Origin: Chloroflexi bacterium GWB2_54_36
GTDB lineage: Bacteria > Chloroflexota > Anaerolineae > Anaerolineales > Anaerolineaceae
DNA length: 64,000 nucleotides
NCBI GenBank assembly: GCA_001796355.1
Contig: MGMG01000077.1
Span: forward strand, 1 to 64,000
Direction of reading: 5' to 3'
The notes beneath the pieces were generated by a model, which saw only the letters and a program-made list of their open reading frames with translations, did no database searches and was not told where the DNA came from. The position numbers were made by a program, and so were the translations under genes. Positions 7,735 through 18,023 of the stretch are shown here, one piece after another (the first letter of the stretch is position 1; every line of letters begins with the position of its first letter).

Positions 7735-10700
7735 TTATGAGCTGGTGATATTGGTGATCGATATGCGCGAATTGTCCTCGATAAAATCACCGCTGGTGAA
7801 GCGTCCTTCCTGGAAGCCCGTTCCAGCCGGGATCAGTTTGCCGATGATGACATTTTCCTTCAGGCCAAACAGCGGATCGGCCGTTCCGGCGATGGCAGCC
7901 CCTGCCAGTACCTTGATGGTATGCTGGAAGGAAGACGCGGACAGGAACGAATCGGTGCTCAGCGAAGCTTTGGTCACGCCCAGCAAGATTTCAACATAGC
8001 GCGCCGGCTGTTTACCTTCCGAGACCATTACCTCGTTGCGGCGGTGAATTTCCAACCGGTCAACCAGGTCCATCGGCAGATATTGGGTGTCACCGGGGCG
8101 AATGACCTGCACGCGGCCTAACATCTTGCGGATGATAACTTCGAAGTGCTTGTCATTGATGTTCTGGCCCTGGGCGCGATACACCTTCTGAATTTCGCTC
8201 ATCAAGTACATCTGAGCCGCGTCGCGGCCTTTGATGCGCAGGATGGTGTGCGGATTGAGCGAGCCTTCGGTTAGCGGTTGGCCGGCTTCGACATGTTCGC
8301 CGTCTTTGATCAGAATGCGCGAGGTGCTTGGGATTTCATCCTCTTCCGTTTCGCGAAGTTCGTACGATACGACCACCTTGCGGTCTTCCATACGCACTTT
8401 GCCGGTGTGCTGTGCTGCAATGGTGGCTTCACCCTGCGTGGCGATTGGATCGCCTAATGAAACCGCGCTTTCGTCCTTAACGGTGATTTCCCAAGATTCG
8501 GGGATCTCATACTCGTCGCTGACCATTTCAGCATGCTCGACCCGAACCACGCGCTGCTCGGTGAATTTTTCGGACTGGGTGATGCGCGCCACACCGGAGA
8601 TCCGGGTAATGACCGCCTCACCTTTCGGCATCCGACGGGCCTCGAACAGCTCCTCTACGCGCGGGAGACCGGTCGTGATATCGCTGCCCGCCGCAACACC
8701 GCCGGTGTGGAAGGTGCGCAGTGTCAGTTGCGTGCCTGGCTCACCAATGGATTGGGCTGCTACAATACCTACCGCCGAACCCAGCTTGACCAATTCACCG
8801 CGGCCAAGGTCCATGCCGTAGCATCGCTGGCAGATACCGTGCGAGAGTTCGCAGGTCATGGGTGAACGGACTTTAAAGTTCTCGATGCCGGCGTTGAGCA
8901 GGGTCTTGATCACGTTGTGATCCAGCAAGGTGTTGCGCTCGGCTAAAATCTCGCCGGTGCGCGGATCCAGCATTCGCTCTGCAGTCATGCGGCCATACAA
9001 ACGCACGCTCAACGGCTGCCCGGCGACGTCGTCCGCTTTTTTGATTATGATGCCATCGCTGGTATCGCAATCTTCCTGGTTGACGATCATGTCCTGCGCA
9101 ACATCCACCAGACGGCGGGTCAGATACCCGGCGTCAGCAGTACGCAGCGCGGTGTCTGCCAGACCTTTGCGGGCGCCGTGCGTCGAGATGAAGTATTCCA
9201 ACGCGGTCAGGCCTTCGCGGAAGTTTGACTGGATCGGCAAGCGGATAATTCGTCCAGCCGGATCAGCCATAAGGCCACGCATACCGGCTAACTGCGAGAT
9301 AGGGCCGAAACCGCCCTTGGTCGCGCCGGAGTTAGCCATTGTGGACAGATTGCCATTTGGGTCCATCCCGCGACGGACAGCATCACCAACATCTTTGGTG
9401 GTCTGCTGCCAGATTTCAATTTCACGTTCGTTACGTTCCTGTTCGGTCAGCAAACCGCGGCGATAAGAGCGCTGTACGTTTTCAACGCTTTCATTGGCCT
9501 TGGCCAAAATTTCAGCTTTGTCGCTCGGCATGGTGATGTCAGCCACGGCAATAGTCGAGCCGGAGCGCATGGCAAATTCAAAGCCGATATCCTTGACAGC
9601 ATCTGCGGTCTCGGTCGTGATTTTTTCACCGCAGATGTCATACACGCTGGCGATCAAGTCTTTCACGCCGCCCTTGTCGAGCGCCATATTCTGGAAGCGC
9701 ATCGCATCGGGCAAGATGTAGTTAAAGAGCACCCGACCAACTGTCGTGCTGAGCAGCGTTTTGCGGGCTTCGGGCAGGCGGTTGTTATGCTCATCGTAGA
9801 ATGTTTCTACGTTAACCTGAATGCGCGCATGGATTTCAAGTTGGCCTAACTGATAAGCCAGGTTGACCTCGTCGATGCTGGCGAAGTTGCGGCCATTACC
9901 GGCATGATCCAAATCGTCGATCATGGTCAGGTAATACACGCCAAGCACCATGTCCTTGGATGGGCTGATGATCGGCTCGCCGTCTGCGGGTTTGAGCAAG
10001 TTGCGCGATGATAACATCAGGTTGTTGGCTTCCCACACTGCCTTCTCGGAAAGCGGTACGTGCACAGCCATCTGGTCGCCATCGAAGTCAGCGTTAAAGG
10101 CGGTGGTCACCAGGGGATGTAATTGAATGGCAGAGCCTTCGATCAGGATCGGCTTGAACGCCTGAATACCAAGTCGGTGCAGGGTTGGCGCGCGATTGAG
10201 CAGCACTGGCCGTTCTTTAATGACCTCTTCGAGTACTTCCCAGACCTCGGGACGGTTGCGTTCGATGAACCGGCGGGCACCTTTGACATTCGCAGCATAG
10301 GAATGGAAAACCAGCTTGGCAATCACAAACGGCCGGAAAAGTTCTAGCGCCATGGTCTTTGGCAGTCCGCATTCGTACAGTTTCAGGGTCGGGCCGACTA
10401 CGATAACCGAGCGGCCGGAATAGTCAACACGTTTGCCGAGCAGGTTGCGGCGGAAACGCCCCTTCTTGCCCTTGAGCATATCGCTCAAAGACTTCAGTTC
10501 GCGGCGTCCACGGCGCGAAAGCGCCTTGCCGCGCTGAGAATTGTCGATCAGAGAGTCAACCGCTTCCTGGAGCATGCGTTTTTCATTGCGCACGATTACA
10601 TCCGGGGCGCCCAATTCGAGCAGACGTTTGAGACGGTTGTTACGGTTGATTACCCGGCGGTAGAGGTCGTTCAGGTCAGAAGTGGCGAAGCGGCCGCCGT

Positions 10701-11967
10701 CCAACTGAACCATCGGGCGCAGGTCGGGCGGAATGACCGGCAAAACGGTCATGATCATCCACTCGGGTCGGTTGTTCGAGCGGCGGAAAGCCTCCACCAC
10801 CTTCAAACGAGTGGTCGCTTTCTTGCGCTTCTGCTTGCTCTTGGAGGTCTTGACTTCGTGCCACAGATCCTCGGCCAATTTTTCCAGATCGAGGCGGCGC
10901 AGCACATCGTAAAAGGCTTCAGCGCCCATATCGGCGCGGAAGACATTGCCCCACCGCGATTTCAGTTCGCGGTAGCGATTTTCAGTGAGGAAGGTGAACG
11001 GCCGCAGCTCTTGCAGCTCGTCGCGCTGGCGGGAATTGTTATTCTGCGAGACGTTGGACTGATCTTCTAGAGCATTGCGCAGACCTTCCATCTCGGTATC
11101 AGCCTGAACGCGAATCTCCTCGATCTGCATTTTGATCATCTCAAGATCGCGCTGCAGTTGTCCTTTGGATTCCTTTTCCAGTTCATCCAACCGTTCTTTG
11201 ACAACTTTTTGAATCTTGGAGATTTGCTGGGTTGTAATCGCCTCGCCGGCGGCGGCAATCTCGACGCTGGCGGAATTGAAGACGATGGCAGCGCGGGTGG
11301 GCGTACCCACTTTTTCCTGCAGTTGACGTTCCAGCGATTGGCCTTCCTGGATGACCGGTTCGAGCTTTTGCGCAATTTGCTCGTCGTGGCGGGATTCCAT
11401 GTCCTGCTTTCGCTGGTTTAACTCGCCAATTTTATGGTCGCGGCCTAGCTTGACTTCCAGAATGCGCGCGTTGATCTGTTGCGCCTGCTCGCGTTCCGAG
11501 AGATTAATTTCATCGTCCAGGCGTTTCAGCGCCTTCTGACGAGCATCTTCATCCACATAGGTGACGATGTACTGCGCGAAGTACAGTACCCGGTCCAGGT
11601 TTCGGCGGGAAATATCCAGCAGTAACCCCAGGTATGAAGGAACCCGACGGGTGTACCAGATGTGGGCCACCGGGGTTGCCAGATCGATGTGACCCATGCG
11701 TTCGCGCCGTACGGAGGACCGTGTGACTTCGACACCGCATTTGTCGCAAATAATGCCTTTGTAGCGCGGATTTTTATATTTGCCGCAGTAGCATTGATAA
11801 TCGCGGGTGGGGCCAAAAATGGCCTCGTCGAACAGGCCATCCTTTTCCGGGCGCAGGCGCCGGTAGTTAATTGTTTCAGGTTTTAATACTTCACCATACG
11901 ACCAGCTACGAATCGTATCTGGCGAGGCCAGGCTGATACGAAGTGCAACCAAACTTTTCGTTTCCAC
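7735..11967 (-). CDS. rpoC: DNA-directed RNA polymerase subunit beta'
   Basis: The 1410-aa largest RNA polymerase subunit. Zinc ligands Cys59, Cys61, Cys74 and Cys77 lie in the N-terminal finger, and the catalytic magnesium-binding motif NADFDGD is at residues 625-631. The second zinc site ([11 protein letters not shown]) and the trigger-loop region ([24 protein letters not shown]) are intact. An inserted region of roughly 160 residues after the first zinc finger (about 150-310) is rich in Glu/Lys/Gln heptads and looks like a long coiled coil. The start is GTG with GAGGAGG 7 nt upstream. rpoB, normally just upstream, is absent: a VanZ-like gene sits there and rpoC has its own promoter. Confidence 0.97.
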   Translation of the reverse strand: METKSLVALRISLASPDTIRSWSYGEVLKPETINYRRLRPEKDGLFDEAIFGPTRDYQCYCGKYKNPRYKGIICDKCGVEVTRSSVRRERMGHIDLATPVAHIWYTRRVPSYLGLLLDISRRNLDRVLYFAQYIVTYVDEDARQKALKRLDDEINLSEREQAQQINARILEVKLGRDHKIGELNQRKQDMESRHDEQIAQKLEPVIQEGQSLERQLQEKVGTPTRAAIVFNSASVEIAAAGEAITTQQISKIQKVVKERLDELEKESKGQLQRDLEMIKMQIEEIRVQADTEMEGLRNALEDQSNVSQNNNSRQRDELQELRPFTFLTENRYRELKSRWGNVFRADMGAEAFYDVLRRLDLEKLAEDLWHEVKTSKSKQKRKKATTRLKVVEAFRRSNNRPEWMIMTVLPVIPPDLRPMVQLDGGRFATSDLNDLYRRVINRNNRLKRLLELGAPDVIVRNEKRMLQEAVDSLIDNSQRGKALSRRGRRELKSLSDMLKGKKGRFRRNLLGKRVDYSGRSVIVVGPTLKLYECGLPKTMALELFRPFVIAKLVFHSYAANVKGARRFIERNRPEVWEVLEEVIKERPVLLNRAPTLHRLGIQAFKPILIEGSAIQLHPLVTTAFNADFDGDQMAVHVPLSEKAVWEANNLMLSSRNLLKPADGEPIISPSKDMVLGVYYLTMIDDLDHAGNGRNFASIDEVNLAYQLGQLEIHARIQVNVETFYDEHNNRLPEARKTLLSTTVGRVLFNYILPDAMRFQNMALDKGGVKDLIASVYDICGEKITTETADAVKDIGFEFAMRSGSTIAVADITMPSDKAEILAKANESVENVQRSYRRGLLTEQERNEREIEIWQQTTKDVGDAVRRGMDPNGNLSTMANSGATKGGFGPISQLAGMRGLMADPAGRIIRLPIQSNFREGLTALEYFISTHGARKGLADTALRTADAGYLTRRLVDVAQDMIVNQEDCDTSDGIIIKKADDVAGQPLSVRLYGRMTAERMLDPRTGEILAERNTLLDHNVIKTLLNAGIENFKVRSPMTCELSHGICQRCYGMDLGRGELVKLGSAVGIVAAQSIGEPGTQLTLRTFHTGGVAAGSDITTGLPRVEELFEARRMPKGEAVITRISGVARITQSEKFTEQRVVRVEHAEMVSDEYEIPESWEITVKDESAVSLGDPIATQGEATIAAQHTGKVRMEDRKVVVSYELRETEEDEIPSTSRILIKDGEHVEAGQPLTEGSLNPHTILRIKGRDAAQMYLMSEIQKVYRAQGQNINDKHFEVIIRKMLGRVQVIRPGDTQYLPMDLVDRLEIHRRNEVMVSEGKQPARYVEILLGVTKASLSTDSFLSASSFQHTIKVLAGAAIAGTADPLFGLKENVIIGKLIPAGTGFQEGRFTSGDFIEDNSRISITNITSS

Positions 11968-12014
11968 TAATATGCCTCCTCAGACTGGAACCCGGGGGGT
12001 TTAAATAAGAATGG

Positions 12015-12037
12015 ACGCTAGAGAAATCTCTCAGCGT
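12015..12037 (-). promoter_or_regulatory. hairpin in the rpoC 5' leader
   Basis: ACGCT and GAGA arms pair with TCTC and AGCGT across a short loop, inside the predicted leader of about 105 nt. It could affect stability or translation of the message; no known riboswitch is recognised. Confidence 0.3.
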
Positions 12038-12081
12038 AAAAATCGTTTTAGAGGACTCCCAGGACACACATGCAAACTTGA

Positions 12082-12109
12082 ATTATATCACAAGAACTAC
12101 ATTCTTCAA
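12082..12109 (-). promoter_or_regulatory. sigma70-type promoter of rpoC
   Basis: On the minus strand TTGAAG (12104-12109) and TATAAT (12082-12087) are 16 nt apart. The predicted start near 12075 gives a leader of about 105 nt before the GTG at 11967. Confidence 0.7.
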
Positions 12110-12231
12110 GAGTTTTTAAGACCAATTTCAAAGATTTTTCAATTTCCCCGGATCAATTTGGCAAACAATTCCCTGGAACCCATGTTCGTGATTAATTATA
12201 ACCCACTCTACCCCATTTTCGACCCACTCAT

Positions 12232-13302
12232 TTATGAATCCTGGCTCAACCCGAGATCATTGCCTAAGTCGTCCACAAAGTGGAACGAAAAATAGGCATC
12301 GGTCTTTGCAAGCGGCAGCCGGGCAAATGAAAAATGATATTCTCCATTGCTCGTGACCGGAAACCGGCTCTCGCCGGAGGTCATGGCTGCGATCGGTTGA
12401 TGGCTTCGCGCTATGGCAAAATAATCCATCTCGTTTGCATCGAAAGATGTCCCGCTGATGGAATATTCATTTTCCTGCAAATCCAGATTGATGTTTCCCA
12501 GTACCGAGACATAGCGGGAAAACACCACCTGCCGGTAGAAATAAGCGCTTTTAGCGCCATCCTTGGATTCCGAAAAAATGACCAGATACTCGCCAACCTG
12601 CGAATGGGCCACAAGCTGCTGATCCTGCTGGGGCAGCTTATCCACGATCATTTTTTCAGTCTCAGTACTGCTGATGATGGAGAGATAGAATATGGCCAAA
12701 AACCCTGTCAGAACAACCCCGGCAAAGCTGATGAAATAATGCTTTCCAGCAGGTTTTTCAGAATCCGCGATGGTATCGAACCAACGGTTAAGAAAGGGAA
12801 TCATGTACAGCAATTTAAAAACCCAGTAGCCAAGCGCCACACCGATGGTATTGATGATCAAATCATCGATGTCGAACACGCGGAAGCGGAGCATTAATTG
12901 AAATACTTCAATCGAGAGCGTGACCAGGAAACCCGTTGCGAGAACGACGGTGAACTTTCTGGACTTGTGGAACAAGAGCGGTAGAAAAATCCCTAGTGGC
13001 GCCAACAATACCAGATTACCCAACAAATTACGGATGACGAATGGGTTTTCCAGATATCGTAAAAAACGGATCATCTGGACAAGAGGGATTAAATTGGCAT
13101 CGTTGGGATCAAAACCGTAAAGGACGATATCCATTGGGAAGAAAGTATAGGAAAACACGAAGCAAGCGTAAATGAAGAAAAAATTGACCACAATCTCGCG
13201 CCCCAGGTGCAGGCTGCCTGCTCGCCTGGCCGCAAGGATACGGTGGATTACCCAGGCAGTGATGATGATGAGGAAAATGGGTTCGCTGTTTATTGAAATC
13301 AA
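12232..13302 (-). CDS. VanZ-like family membrane protein
   Basis: A 356-aa protein with a VanZ-like membrane domain in its N-terminal half: an FSYTFFPMD entry, the NLLGNLVLLAPLGIFLPLLF segment, SIEVFQLMLRFRVFDIDDLIINTIG and ALGYWVF. The conserved NxxGN and IDDxxxNxxG patterns are typical. After a further membrane segment (about residue 200) comes a C-terminal soluble domain of about 130 residues without a recognised family. VanZ homologues are linked to teicoplanin tolerance in enterococci, but most are uncharacterised. The start is TTG, with AAGGA 8 nt upstream. It is not obviously linked to rpoC. Confidence 0.75.
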   Translation of the reverse strand: MISINSEPIFLIIITAWVIHRILAARRAGSLHLGREIVVNFFFIYACFVFSYTFFPMDIVLYGFDPNDANLIPLVQMIRFLRYLENPFVIRNLLGNLVLLAPLGIFLPLLFHKSRKFTVVLATGFLVTLSIEVFQLMLRFRVFDIDDLIINTIGVALGYWVFKLLYMIPFLNRWFDTIADSEKPAGKHYFISFAGVVLTGFLAIFYLSIISSTETEKMIVDKLPQQDQQLVAHSQVGEYLVIFSESKDGAKSAYFYRQVVFSRYVSVLGNINLDLQENEYSISGTSFDANEMDYFAIARSHQPIAAMTSGESRFPVTSNGEYHFSFARLPLAKTDAYFSFHFVDDLGNDLGLSQDS

Positions 13303-13336
13303 CTAAGGTTCCTTCCACGGTCAGTTTCGCCAGAAG

Positions 13337-13342
13337 ATTATA
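13337..13342 (-). promoter_or_regulatory. candidate -10 for the VanZ-like gene
   Basis: TATAAT on the minus strand, about 35 nt upstream of the TTG start at 13302. No good -35 is visible. Confidence 0.4.
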
Positions 13343-13408
13343 CCCGATGGAAATTGACCATCCCCCACCTAGAGAGTCGGCGACCTTTGCGGTTTATGCA
13401 GATTACGA

Positions 13409-13441
13409 GTGCGATGCACCTGCATACAAGGTGCGTCGCAC
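13409..13441. repeat. inverted repeat, 12-bp arms
   Basis: GTGCGATGCACC (13409-13420) and GGTGCGTCGCAC (13430-13441) are inverted with one mismatch and a 9-nt loop. There is no T-tract, so it looks like a dispersed palindrome rather than a terminator. Confidence 0.55.
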
Positions 13442-13626
13442 TTGCATTTGGGTTACACTTGCATTTGACACTTACTCACCATGATGCGTTGGAAGGGTGA
13501 TGCTGCGCCCACTTCGCTCTGCAACAGGAACAGCCATGAAACGTGCACAAACCCATGGGCAGCAAGGAACGACGCCTGCGGTTTATCATTCTGTAGGCTG
13601 GTCGTTCCCCGCTTGGATTGATAATA

Positions 13627-13690
13627 AATCCTGTCGAAGCACCGGTCGCTGCCCGCACTCACAGATTGTCCTGCGGACAGGGCTCGGAAC
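13627..13690. repeat. degenerate copy of the TGTCGAAG repeat
   Basis: CCTGTCGAAGCACCGGTCGCTGCCCGC followed by TGTCCTGCGGACAGGG resembles the unit at 4291-4516, with divergence. Confidence 0.6.
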
Positions 13691-13804
13691 GGATGGCCAC
13701 CCACCCTACAAAAACCTTCGTGATCTTTGTGGTCTTTGTGACCTTCGCGTTTTATTGTCGAATGCCGGGATGAAATTGAATCTCGCCACCCCTCATCTGT
13801 CGGA

Positions 13805-16800
13805 TCAGCCTTTATTCTGCGGCATACCGACTAACGGCTTGACCGGCGGTTGTTCCTGCAAAGGAATTCGGATTGTAAAGACGCTGCCTTTTCCCAACCG
13901 GCTCTCCACCACAACCTCGCCGCCGTGCCGTTCGGCAATCGACTTGACGATTGCCAGTCCCAGCCCGGTCCCGCGCTGCTCATGCGCCTCGCGCCGTTCG
14001 CTGCGGTAGAACTTTTCGAACAACCTGGGCAGATCGAGCGGGGCGATGCCAATTCCGGAATCGACTACCTGGAAGGCGAGTTTATTGTCCTGTAATTCCA
14101 GGCGGACAATGACTTCTCCGCCTACCTTGGTGTATTTGATGGCGTTTTCAACCAGGTTGATCAGGGCTTGCTGGATGAGCGCCACGTCGGCAGTCAAATC
14201 GGACGGCAATTCCTCTTGGAGCGGTTCGATGGCCAGCCGAATTTTCTTCTGGTTGGCCTGCGGCGTCAGTTGATTAATCACCTGCTCGACCAATGTTTCC
14301 GGTTGCAGCTGGCTTAGTTTCAGCTTGATGCCAGAGTCCAAACGCCCCAGGTCGAGCAGGTTGTTGACCAACCGGCTCATATCTTCGATACCGTGCACCA
14401 TTTTTGCCACGTAACTCTTTTGTTGGTCATTCAACTCACCCACCATCGACATCATGGTGGTGTACCCGCGCATCAGTGCCAGCGGCGAACGCAGATCATG
14501 GCTGACGGTTGCCACAAAGTCGGATTTGATCGAGTCGAGTTCCTTGTAATGACTGATATCGCGCATTACACAGACCTTGCCGATTTGTTGATTCTCGCCC
14601 ATCACTGGCGCCACCGAGGCATGGTAAATGTTGCCATTCGGTAGCTTTACTTCTCGCGTGGCTATGCGCATCTCAATAGGCCCGGTCAACAACGCGGCCA
14701 GTTCCGCTGAAGAAACTACTTCCTGCGCTGGCAACCCGACCGTTGGAGATGCGATCAAGCCCGTCACTTGCAAAGCAGCCGGATTTAGCAGCAGTAGCCG
14801 GTCTTTGTCATCGAACACCATAACCGGTTCCGGGTTGGAGGTCAATACAGCCTCAAGCCGGCGCCGGCCAATTTCAGCCGATGCGTACAGGTTGGCATTC
14901 GCAGCAGCTACCGCTGCCTCGCCAGCCAGGGTGGAGAGGAACCGTACCTCCTCATCTTCGAACTGCCTTGGCTTTTGGTAGCCAATCCACAGCGCGCCAT
15001 AATACGTGTTCTCATGATACAGCGCCAGCCCAATTAACGCCGCTGGGTGTAGCTGGTGATCCAATGAGGAGATGCGCCGCACCCGGGTTGTATTTTGAAT
15101 GGTTAACACTTCCTGCTGGCGCATCAAGTCGAACACCTGGCCGTCAAGGTGAGAAAATTGATCGGCAACCGGCCCGGCGCTGATGGTGACCAGTTTATCG
15201 CCGGCAATATCCATTCGCACGCCTTGTATCAGTACAGCCCGCGCGGATACGGCATCTTCGCTTAACGCCGCTTCCAGGATGGGGTGCACAGCATCATAGA
15301 TATCCAGTTTGGCAGCCACACCCTGGCTCACTTTGAGCAATTTGTTCAATTCATCCAGTCGGGCTTTCAGGCTGAGGCGCATTTGTTCGAACGATTTTCC
15401 CAGTGCGCCGATCTCGTCCACACCCGTCACGGGCGCCGTCGACGACAACTCCCCCTGGGCGATGCGGGTTGCCTGACCGCCAAGTTGTTTGAGCGTTTGC
15501 GTAACCGACCCCAGGGAGAAACGCAGCATCACATAAGCCAGCATGGTGAACAATCCCAAAATGGCCAGCAACGGGACAGCAATTTCCAGCGAGGTTTGTT
15601 GAGCTACCCGGGCTGGCATGGTTGCGACGACTGCCCATGGCCGGCCAACGACGGGTTGGTAATACACTAACTGCCGGGTGCCGGTCGGCGAGAAATCCTC
15701 GAAGAACACCGGCTCGCCATCAACTTTATCAGTGTACATATCCATGCCGGTTAGGGCAGTCGTTTCACTGGTACGGTAGAGGATTTGCCCGGCATCATCC
15801 AGAATGAATCCTTCCCCGCCATCATCGCCAAGGGAAGCTAACGCGGTCAACGCCGGTTGCGTAAAGGGGTTGATCTTCAAGTCAGCTCGCCCCAGTAAAA
15901 CCCCCTGAGCTATCCCGGCATCGTCCAATATCGCGGCAACGAACGAAATATTTCCACCGGTTTCGGTCGATGCGGGTGGCACAGTGTAAATTTGTAATCG
16001 GATGCCCTTATTTGCCAGCCCGATCGCCAGTTCCTCTTCATCAGTTAAATCATTCTGCGAGAAAGTGGATTGAGGATAACTTCCACGGATGGCTCCGGCA
16101 GCATCGAACAGCGTTAGCTGGTGAAAATAAGATACCGCCTTAATGTTGTAAGCCAGTTCGTCCTCGATGGCATCATCCGGTAAGTTGGCCAGGTCTGGTG
16201 TGGCCATATTGAGGATAAAACTCTGCCCGGCTTCCAGGAAATACGGCACACTTTCCGCTGCAATTCGAGTGGTATTCCCAAGCCGGTCCTCCATCATCTG
16301 GCGGGCAGCATAACCAGCCACCAGCCAGTCAGCCAGGGTCAGCACCAAAACCAGGATAAGGACCATGGGTAATGTAATCGTCATGAAGCGGGTTTGCAAA
16401 CTGGTTTCAGCTGGCGACGGCACCAATTTCGCCGGACGCCGCCACAAAAGCGGGAAGATCCAATAAATCAATTGACCAAGGAAACCTGCTGCGTACAGCG
16501 GGAGAATTTTAGCGAATATCTGCATCCAGTTTTGAGCCAGTGCATAGTCCAGGCGTTCAGCCAGGATGCCGGGAATGCTCAAAAAGGCGATCAGCAGGAA
16601 AACGGGGATATAGACCAGCGAGAGTAAAACTGCCGCGACGAATGGCTGCCTCAACCAGCGGAAAAATCCTGTGCGGTAGCACTGCCGCACAGCAGCGCCG
16701 TAGATCAACGCCAGACCGGCTATTTCCAGTGGAGTGAAAAGGCTGTGGGTGACAAACATCCCCAGCACCAAACCGCTTGCCAGACCAACCAGTCCTGCGC

Positions 16801-17134
16801 CCGCTACCCCAACCATGCCACCAGCCATTACCCAGGGAATAGCGCTGAGCACAAAAACCAGCGGCTCTTCAGCTTCAATGGGCAAATTGGGAATGGGCAG
16901 AGCGCCAGATTGGGGTAAATAGAAATTGAGGAAGATCAGGGTCAGCGGCGTGGTTGCGATGAGGAATAGTATCAGGCCCCATTGTTGGGTTGACTTACCA
17001 ACCAGGTATTCACGCCATTTAAAGAATCCCCATCCCAAAGCGCCAGCCAAAATAAAAAGGCCAATCCAGCTGCTTACCTGAAAAGGTAAATCGAAGTACG
17101 GCTGTGAGGAATACGGGTTGAAATCAATCAGCAT
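13805..17134 (-). CDS. multi-domain sensor histidine kinase (orphan)
   Basis: A 1109-aa membrane kinase. In order: about six membrane helices (to about residue 245), an extracytoplasmic Cache-type sensor domain (about 270-520), another helix and HAMP (about 525-600), GAF (about 620-770), PAS (about 785-865), HisKA with phospho-acceptor His879 in SHDLRSPL, and HATPase_c with N-box LINLVENAIKYT, DSGIGIAP and GTGLGLAIVKS. It should autophosphorylate and pass phosphate to a response regulator, but none is adjacent. The stacked membrane, extracellular and cytoplasmic sensors suggest several inputs. The ligand is unknown. An extended -10 lies about 30 nt upstream. Confidence 0.9.
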   Translation of the reverse strand: MLIDFNPYSSQPYFDLPFQVSSWIGLFILAGALGWGFFKWREYLVGKSTQQWGLILFLIATTPLTLIFLNFYLPQSGALPIPNLPIEAEEPLVFVLSAIPWVMAGGMVGVAGAGLVGLASGLVLGMFVTHSLFTPLEIAGLALIYGAAVRQCYRTGFFRWLRQPFVAAVLLSLVYIPVFLLIAFLSIPGILAERLDYALAQNWMQIFAKILPLYAAGFLGQLIYWIFPLLWRRPAKLVPSPAETSLQTRFMTITLPMVLILVLVLTLADWLVAGYAARQMMEDRLGNTTRIAAESVPYFLEAGQSFILNMATPDLANLPDDAIEDELAYNIKAVSYFHQLTLFDAAGAIRGSYPQSTFSQNDLTDEEELAIGLANKGIRLQIYTVPPASTETGGNISFVAAILDDAGIAQGVLLGRADLKINPFTQPALTALASLGDDGGEGFILDDAGQILYRTSETTALTGMDMYTDKVDGEPVFFEDFSPTGTRQLVYYQPVVGRPWAVVATMPARVAQQTSLEIAVPLLAILGLFTMLAYVMLRFSLGSVTQTLKQLGGQATRIAQGELSSTAPVTGVDEIGALGKSFEQMRLSLKARLDELNKLLKVSQGVAAKLDIYDAVHPILEAALSEDAVSARAVLIQGVRMDIAGDKLVTISAGPVADQFSHLDGQVFDLMRQQEVLTIQNTTRVRRISSLDHQLHPAALIGLALYHENTYYGALWIGYQKPRQFEDEEVRFLSTLAGEAAVAAANANLYASAEIGRRRLEAVLTSNPEPVMVFDDKDRLLLLNPAALQVTGLIASPTVGLPAQEVVSSAELAALLTGPIEMRIATREVKLPNGNIYHASVAPVMGENQQIGKVCVMRDISHYKELDSIKSDFVATVSHDLRSPLALMRGYTTMMSMVGELNDQQKSYVAKMVHGIEDMSRLVNNLLDLGRLDSGIKLKLSQLQPETLVEQVINQLTPQANQKKIRLAIEPLQEELPSDLTADVALIQQALINLVENAIKYTKVGGEVIVRLELQDNKLAFQVVDSGIGIAPLDLPRLFEKFYRSERREAHEQRGTGLGLAIVKSIAERHGGEVVVESRLGKGSVFTIRIPLQEQPPVKPLVGMPQNKG

Positions 17135-17163
17135 GGAAATTCACCACGTCAGGCAATGTGAAA

Positions 17164-17169
17164 ATTATA
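17164..17169 (-). promoter_or_regulatory. extended -10 promoter for the histidine kinase
   Basis: TGCTATAAT on the minus strand gives a TG-extended -10 (TATAAT 17164-17169) about 30 nt upstream of the ATG at 17134. The -35 is poor, as is common for extended -10 promoters. Confidence 0.5.
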
Positions 17170-17314
17170 GCATCCCGCACAGGCGCGGCGTCCATTTTCA
17201 TGCATTCAAAATGTGAAAGATAGGGAAACCGCAAGGTTGCCAGACATTAACAATCCGCAATCGCCGTGATTTCCCTCGATCATCATGGCTTCCTCGGGCC
17301 TTTTCGGATAAAAT

Positions 17315-17995
17315 CTACGCCTTTTCGATCAGTTCAAGCGCGCGCTCGACGACCTGCTCGATCGTTAACCCTTCCGAGTCCAGAATGATTGCATCCTCGG
17401 CTGGCCTTAGCGGGGCAAGCTTTCGACCTGAATCATACGCATCGCGCCAGCGCAGGGAAGCTAGAATCTGGTCATACTCGGCAATTTCTCCGCGAGCAGT
17501 TAACTCATGGTAGCGGCGCCGGGCGCGTTCTTCGACGGTCGCCACCAGATAGATTTTCAACTCGGCTTCGGGGAAAACGACCGTTCCAATATCCCGGCCG
17601 ACCATGACCACCCCGCCGCGCTGCCCAATGCGCCTTTGCAGCCGGGTCATGGCCTGCCGCACACGCGGGTAAGCCGAAACTTGCGAGACGTTGGCGTCCA
17701 CGTCAGAGCTGCGGATATCCCAGGTGATATCTACCCCGTTTATACAAACATCTGCGCTTCTGCCATCCGTTATGGACGGCGGCCTCACATCAATATTCAC
17801 TTCTTCGGAGAGAGCTGAAACCTCGTCTTCCTGATCCACGCGCCCCAGTTTTTGCAGGGCTGCCCAAGTGACGGCGCGGTACAGAATGCCAGTGTCGAAA
17901 AATAAATAGCCGATCCGTTGAGCGAGGCGTTCACCCAGGGTTGATTTTCCCGAGGCAGCCGGCCCGTCGATTGCGATGATACTCGGTTTAACCAT
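17315..17995 (-). CDS. cmk: cytidylate kinase
   Basis: Phosphorylates CMP/dCMP with ATP for nucleotide supply. The P-loop GPAASGKST is at residues about 10-18, followed by FFDTGILYRAVTW, the RSSDVDANVSQVSAYPRVR block, GRDIGTVVFPEA and a C-terminal RWRDAYDSGRKLAPL segment typical of bacterial Cmk. The ORF track begins at 18136, but the family start MVKPSIIAIDG is at 17995, giving 226 aa, a normal length. It lies 28 nt after the GT39 gene, at the end of the long minus-strand run. Its connection to the glycosyltransferases is probably only transcriptional. Confidence 0.93.
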   Translation of the reverse strand: MVKPSIIAIDGPAASGKSTLGERLAQRIGYLFFDTGILYRAVTWAALQKLGRVDQEDEVSALSEEVNIDVRPPSITDGRSADVCINGVDITWDIRSSDVDANVSQVSAYPRVRQAMTRLQRRIGQRGGVVMVGRDIGTVVFPEAELKIYLVATVEERARRRYHELTARGEIAEYDQILASLRWRDAYDSGRKLAPLRPAEDAIILDSEGLTIEQVVERALELIEKA

Positions 17996-18023
17996 ACAAA
18001 TATTCCAATCTAAGAGGTTGATT

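Larger units (their letters stand above)
13303..13804. other. intergenic stretch with promoter and repeat fragments
   Basis: About 500 bp without a credible gene. It holds a TATAAT (minus, 13337-13342) suitable as the -10 of the VanZ-like gene, an inverted repeat at 13409-13441, a piece of the TGTCGAAG repeat family (13627-13690), and a low-complexity stretch of CTTTGTG-type words near 13720-13750. ORFs called here on both strands are short and low quality. Confidence 0.6.

Noticed and set aside
8231-8821. 196-aa plus-strand Ser-rich ORF
   Set aside because: Antisense of rpoC; Ser-rich composition is what that strand gives.
13497-14009. 170-aa plus-strand ORF at the end of the histidine kinase
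   Set aside because: Half lies in repeat sequence and half antisense to the HATPase domain; no recognisable domain.
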